A DNA stretch of 64,000 nucleotides from Streptomyces hokutonensis (GTDB lineage: Bacteria > Actinomycetota > Actinomycetes > Streptomycetales > Streptomycetaceae). The stretch spans positions 158,836 to 222,835 of the forward strand of contig NZ_BARG01000053.1 in NCBI RefSeq assembly GCF_000376565.1, in the 5' to 3' direction. Positions 61,684 to 64,000 of the stretch are shown here, piece by piece. Made by a program: the position numbers and the translations under genes. The notes under the pieces are model-generated. The model saw nothing but the letters and a program-made list of their open reading frames with translations. It did not search any database and was not told the origin of the DNA. Numbering within the stretch: position 1 is the stretch's first letter; every line of letters starts with the position of its first letter.

Positions 61684-62139
61684 TCAACGACTCTTGTACA
61701 TCGTGACCGTGAAGCTGACCTTCTTACCGTTGTGGTAGTCAGTGCTGTCCCACACCGAGATGTGAGACGTGTCCTGCATCCGCAGTTGCAGCACTTCATC
61801 GGCGTTGCTCCAGTTGTATCCGACGAACTGGAAGTTCGGCTCGGGACTGTCTCCCGTTCTCCTTTTTCCCCAGCTGCAGATATACGATGCGTCGTTCTCG
61901 CAGACGGACCAGGCCCTGGCGTACAGGTGGCAGTCCTCTCCCTGCCATAGGTCGATACGCTTCAGCCTTGCGTCGGACGAGCGCCACGTGCCGTTGAACC
62001 GGCTGGCGGAGCACAAGGCGGCTGCTTCTTTCGTCGAGGTGACGGTGAGCACCACCGAGAGGGAGAGCGTCAGGGCGGCCGTCAAGAGCACGGCCGTGAT
62101 CTGGCGTAGTGGAATGCGGGCAGAAGAGACCTGTGTCAT
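61684..62139 (-). CDS. Hypothetical secreted protein
   Basis: The 151-residue protein from ATG 62139 (GGAGG seven bases upstream) has a signal peptide, about 1-41, ending KEAAALC. The mature part is about 110 residues with Trp/Asn-rich strands (FNGTWRSSDARLKRIDLWQGEDCHLYARAWSVCENDASYICSWG), conserved-looking Cys and a C-terminal strand ending VSFTVTMYKSR. It resembles small beta-rich secreted proteins of Streptomyces; no function can be named. Confidence 0.75.
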   Translation of the reverse strand: MTQVSSARIPLRQITAVLLTAALTLSLSVVLTVTSTKEAAALCSASRFNGTWRSSDARLKRIDLWQGEDCHLYARAWSVCENDASYICSWGKRRTGDSPEPNFQFVGYNWSNADEVLQLRMQDTSHISVWDSTDYHNGKKVSFTVTMYKSR

Positions 62140-62670
62140 CGTGAACCTCCGATAGGCGGGTCGCAGCGCGGGGCATCCCGTCGTCACACGACGGGTTGTC
62201 CCCTACTTCGGCTGAACGCCACTCATTCGGACCCGGATCATTTAGCTCTTTACCCCCTGCCTATTCCAGAGCAGCACTCCGCAATCCTGATCGCAAGTCG
62301 GCGGGATTTTACATTTCGCGCATGATTCAATGATGAATGCGATCCAAAGTTGATCGGTCAAGTGCTGCCGGGCTGATTCCAGCGCCTCATGCAGGAGAAC
62401 TTGCCGTTCCGGCCAGCGTGCGAGTCGCAATCGACGTGCTCGGCGCACGACGGACACGGCATGCGGGCGGTTGAGGACCCGGCTCTCGCCGCCCCCTCGT
62501 TCCCGCGTTGCTCACTGCTTTGTGCCCAACGCTCGGTCCTGGTTCGGTTGTGGTGGCCCGTCGTGGCCCGACACCGTGGTTATCTGACAAGTACATGGCC
62601 CCGATCGGGGGAGGCATACTCACCCGATGCGGCTGCATCCCTAAGCGCTGGCGTACCACTGGCGTACTGG
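62140..62670. other. Intergenic region, no gene assigned
   Basis: Includes the divergent promoter region of the secreted protein gene and AT-richer sequence around 62290-62350. Frames here are short or lack ribosome sites. Confidence 0.4.
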
Positions 62671-62952
62671 ATGCGTTGCGACGGCATGGACCGCACATCC
62701 ACCACGGCGGGGTGTCTCCTGCACCACCAGCCGGATGCCGAGCTCACCAACGCGCACGAGATGAACCCGCCGATCTACGCCGCCCTGGTGGCAGAGTGGT
62801 GGGTGCGGGGGCGCATAGTGCCTGGCCGGTACGACGCACAGTGGGCCACCTTGGCCGCCGTGCCCACGACCGGGACGCCTGACGGCGTGGAGTTCGGAAT
62901 CGGCACTGCGTGCTGGGAGCGCGTGACCGTCGCGCGGGCTGGCGCAGGCTGA
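62671..62952 (+). CDS. Small hypothetical protein
   Basis: About 93 residues from ATG 62671 (or ATG 62686). The frame has high third-position G+C and reads HHQPDAELTNAHEMNPPIYAALVAEWWVRGRIVPGRYDAQWATLAAVP. No recognised family. The open frame extends upstream to 62389, but that part does not look coding. It converges on the next gene. Confidence 0.45.
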   Translation: MRCDGMDRTSTTAGCLLHHQPDAELTNAHEMNPPIYAALVAEWWVRGRIVPGRYDAQWATLAAVPTTGTPDGVEFGIGTACWERVTVARAGAG

Positions 62953-62974
62953 ACTTCCTCAGCGGCGCAGGTCG

Positions 62975-63541
62975 TCAGCCCGGCCTCCGGCCAGTATTCG
63001 CAGGGCCCAGCCGGCGCAGGTAATGCGTACGGGCTCGGGCCTCAATGGCTGGTGGTTGCGCGTCGGGGCGGTGGGATGAGACTGGGTTGAGCAGGGCGGC
63101 GAGTATCCCGGTGGCTTGCTGGAGTGCCACTTCCACGGCGGCGGGGGTATGGAGGGTGCCGCTGCCGTCCGGCGGCACGAGCCAGCGCAGAGCACCGGTG
63201 GCCCGCTGAGGCGCCGGGACGGCGATCCAAGCGCCTTGGCCGGCGTAGCGAACGCCATCGCCGACCCAGCGAGTGCGCGGATCCGGCGGCAGGAAGAAGC
63301 CCAGGCGGTGGGAGGTGAAGTCGGCGAGGGTGGGGCCGGGTTCGAGCCGCGGGGAGCGCAGCAGCACGTCGAGTGCGAACAGGCCCAACTCCTCCGGCAC
63401 GCTCAGCACGTCCCAGAACCGGCCGGCAGCCAGCACTGCGGTGCCGGTGTCCGAGCGCCATTCCCGCTTGCACGCGCGGGGGTCGATCGCGGCGGCGGCG
63501 AGCCATTCCACTGCTTGCTGGGCGTGACTTCTCAACGGCAT
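62975..63541 (-). CDS. Conserved Streptomyces protein of unknown function
   Basis: The 188-residue protein resembles a common Streptomyces family: CKREWRSDTGTAVLAAGRFWDVLSVPEELGLFALDVLLRSPR, HRLGFFLPPDPRTRWVGDGVRYAGQGAWIAVPAP, and ALRWLVPPDGSGTLHTPAAVEVALQQA. No catalytic motif or membrane segment is visible. Relatives are often encoded beside XRE-type regulators in accessory regions. Confidence 0.72.
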   Translation of the reverse strand: MPLRSHAQQAVEWLAAAAIDPRACKREWRSDTGTAVLAAGRFWDVLSVPEELGLFALDVLLRSPRLEPGPTLADFTSHRLGFFLPPDPRTRWVGDGVRYAGQGAWIAVPAPQRATGALRWLVPPDGSGTLHTPAAVEVALQQATGILAALLNPVSSHRPDAQPPAIEARARTHYLRRLGPANTGRRPG

Positions 63542-64000
63542 TCCTCTGCGGGGCAGCGTGTGGGGGGATGGAACTTTTGAAAGAGCGCAAGATTGTGCGA
63601 ATTTCCGGTGGTCTGACCGGATTCGCGGCTCTCATGGTGGTGCATATTTCTACGTGGCGGAAGGGGTGGCGCGCCATGGCGCTTTGCTGGCGCGGCGGAT
63701 TGACGGGCGCCAACGCGCACCGACTTCCTGGAGAGGCAAGCCCGTTGACGAAGTCCACGGTCCGAAGGTGGCTCACCCGTTGCCGCACGTGGAGGTGCCG
63801 TCGTGCCCGGTGTCGATGGCACGCTGCGGGCGACCCGCTGGCGTCGTTGGTCAAGGCGGCGCAGCGTCTTGACTACGGAGCAGGCCGGTTTGGCCGGTTA
63901 GATGACCACGACGGGGAGCTGTGAGCGCATCTGTACTAGAGGGCGTCTGAAAAGCCTGTCGGCGGGCAAGTTGCCTGGTAGTGGGGTGGTGGCGCACGTT
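63542..64000. other. Window end, no supported gene
   Basis: A plus frame ending at 63924 has a stretch (STVRRWLTRCRTWRCRR, LASLVKAAQRLDYGAGRFGRLDDHDGEL) that may be part of a small protein, but the start is unclear. The last 60 bases may begin another mobile element (GGGCGTCTGAAAAGCC near 63942). Confidence 0.35.

Overview
The window is high-GC DNA with strong G/C at third codon positions, frequent GTG starts and GGAGG-type ribosome sites. Its gene families (a WXG100-linked giant protein, LodA/LodB, a sedolisin with a kelch-like tail, IS110/IS256 elements, type I-E CRISPR repeats) point to Streptomyces or a close relative. About the first 41 kb is orderly; the part from about 42 kb on is an accessory region rich in insertion-sequence debris and broken genes.

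Layout. 0-1.1 kb: tail of a probable IclR regulator and an ornithine-cyclodeaminase-family gene. 1.5-14.06 kb: a type VII-secretion-style cassette of a YbaB-like protein, a WXG100-like protein and a ~3,909-residue protein carrying three OTU-like modules, only one with an intact Cys/His pair. 14.2-22.4 kb: an IclR-controlled catabolic locus (class V aminotransferase, intradiol dioxygenase, citryl-CoA lyase-like protein, CoA transferase, IclR, then an amidohydrolase and a serine hydrolase on the other strand); a shared inverted repeat, TGTCCG-N5-CGGACA, lies in three promoter regions. 22.4-26.7 kb: a dead histidine-kinase fragment, a GH114-like lipoprotein, a GH16 glucanase with a LacI/CebR-type operator, and a methyltransferase. 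26.8-31.1 kb: an MMPL exporter with its own two-component system. 31.6-37.4 kb: a three-gene unit of a hypothetical protein, an HSP90-family protein and a large TPR-like protein. 37.9-41.9 kb: a probable biuret/carboxybiuret nitrogen-scavenging cluster (AtzH-like protein, NCS2-type permease, two biuret-hydrolase-like enzymes).

Accessory part. 43.8-47.0 kb: a LodA/LodB quinoprotein oxidase pair. 47.6-48.6 kb: two short orphan type I-E CRISPR arrays in opposite orientation, fused through a hybrid repeat and bounded by transposase fragments. 49.0-52.9 kb: a secreted S53 protease. 53.2-55.1 kb: a GH97 glycosidase pseudogene. 55.1-57.1 kb: peptidase E and an apparently intact IS256-family transposase. 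57.2-59.8 kb: small SMI1/KNR4- and DUF6000-like genes around an integrase fragment. 59.9-61.3 kb: an IS110 element whose two ends can be fixed because it interrupts another transposase gene; its non-coding left end contains segments matching both the target and its own right end, as expected of a bridge RNA. 61.7-64 kb: a secreted protein and small conserved actinobacterial proteins.

All assignments come from reading motifs, gene order and repeats; no database search was possible.
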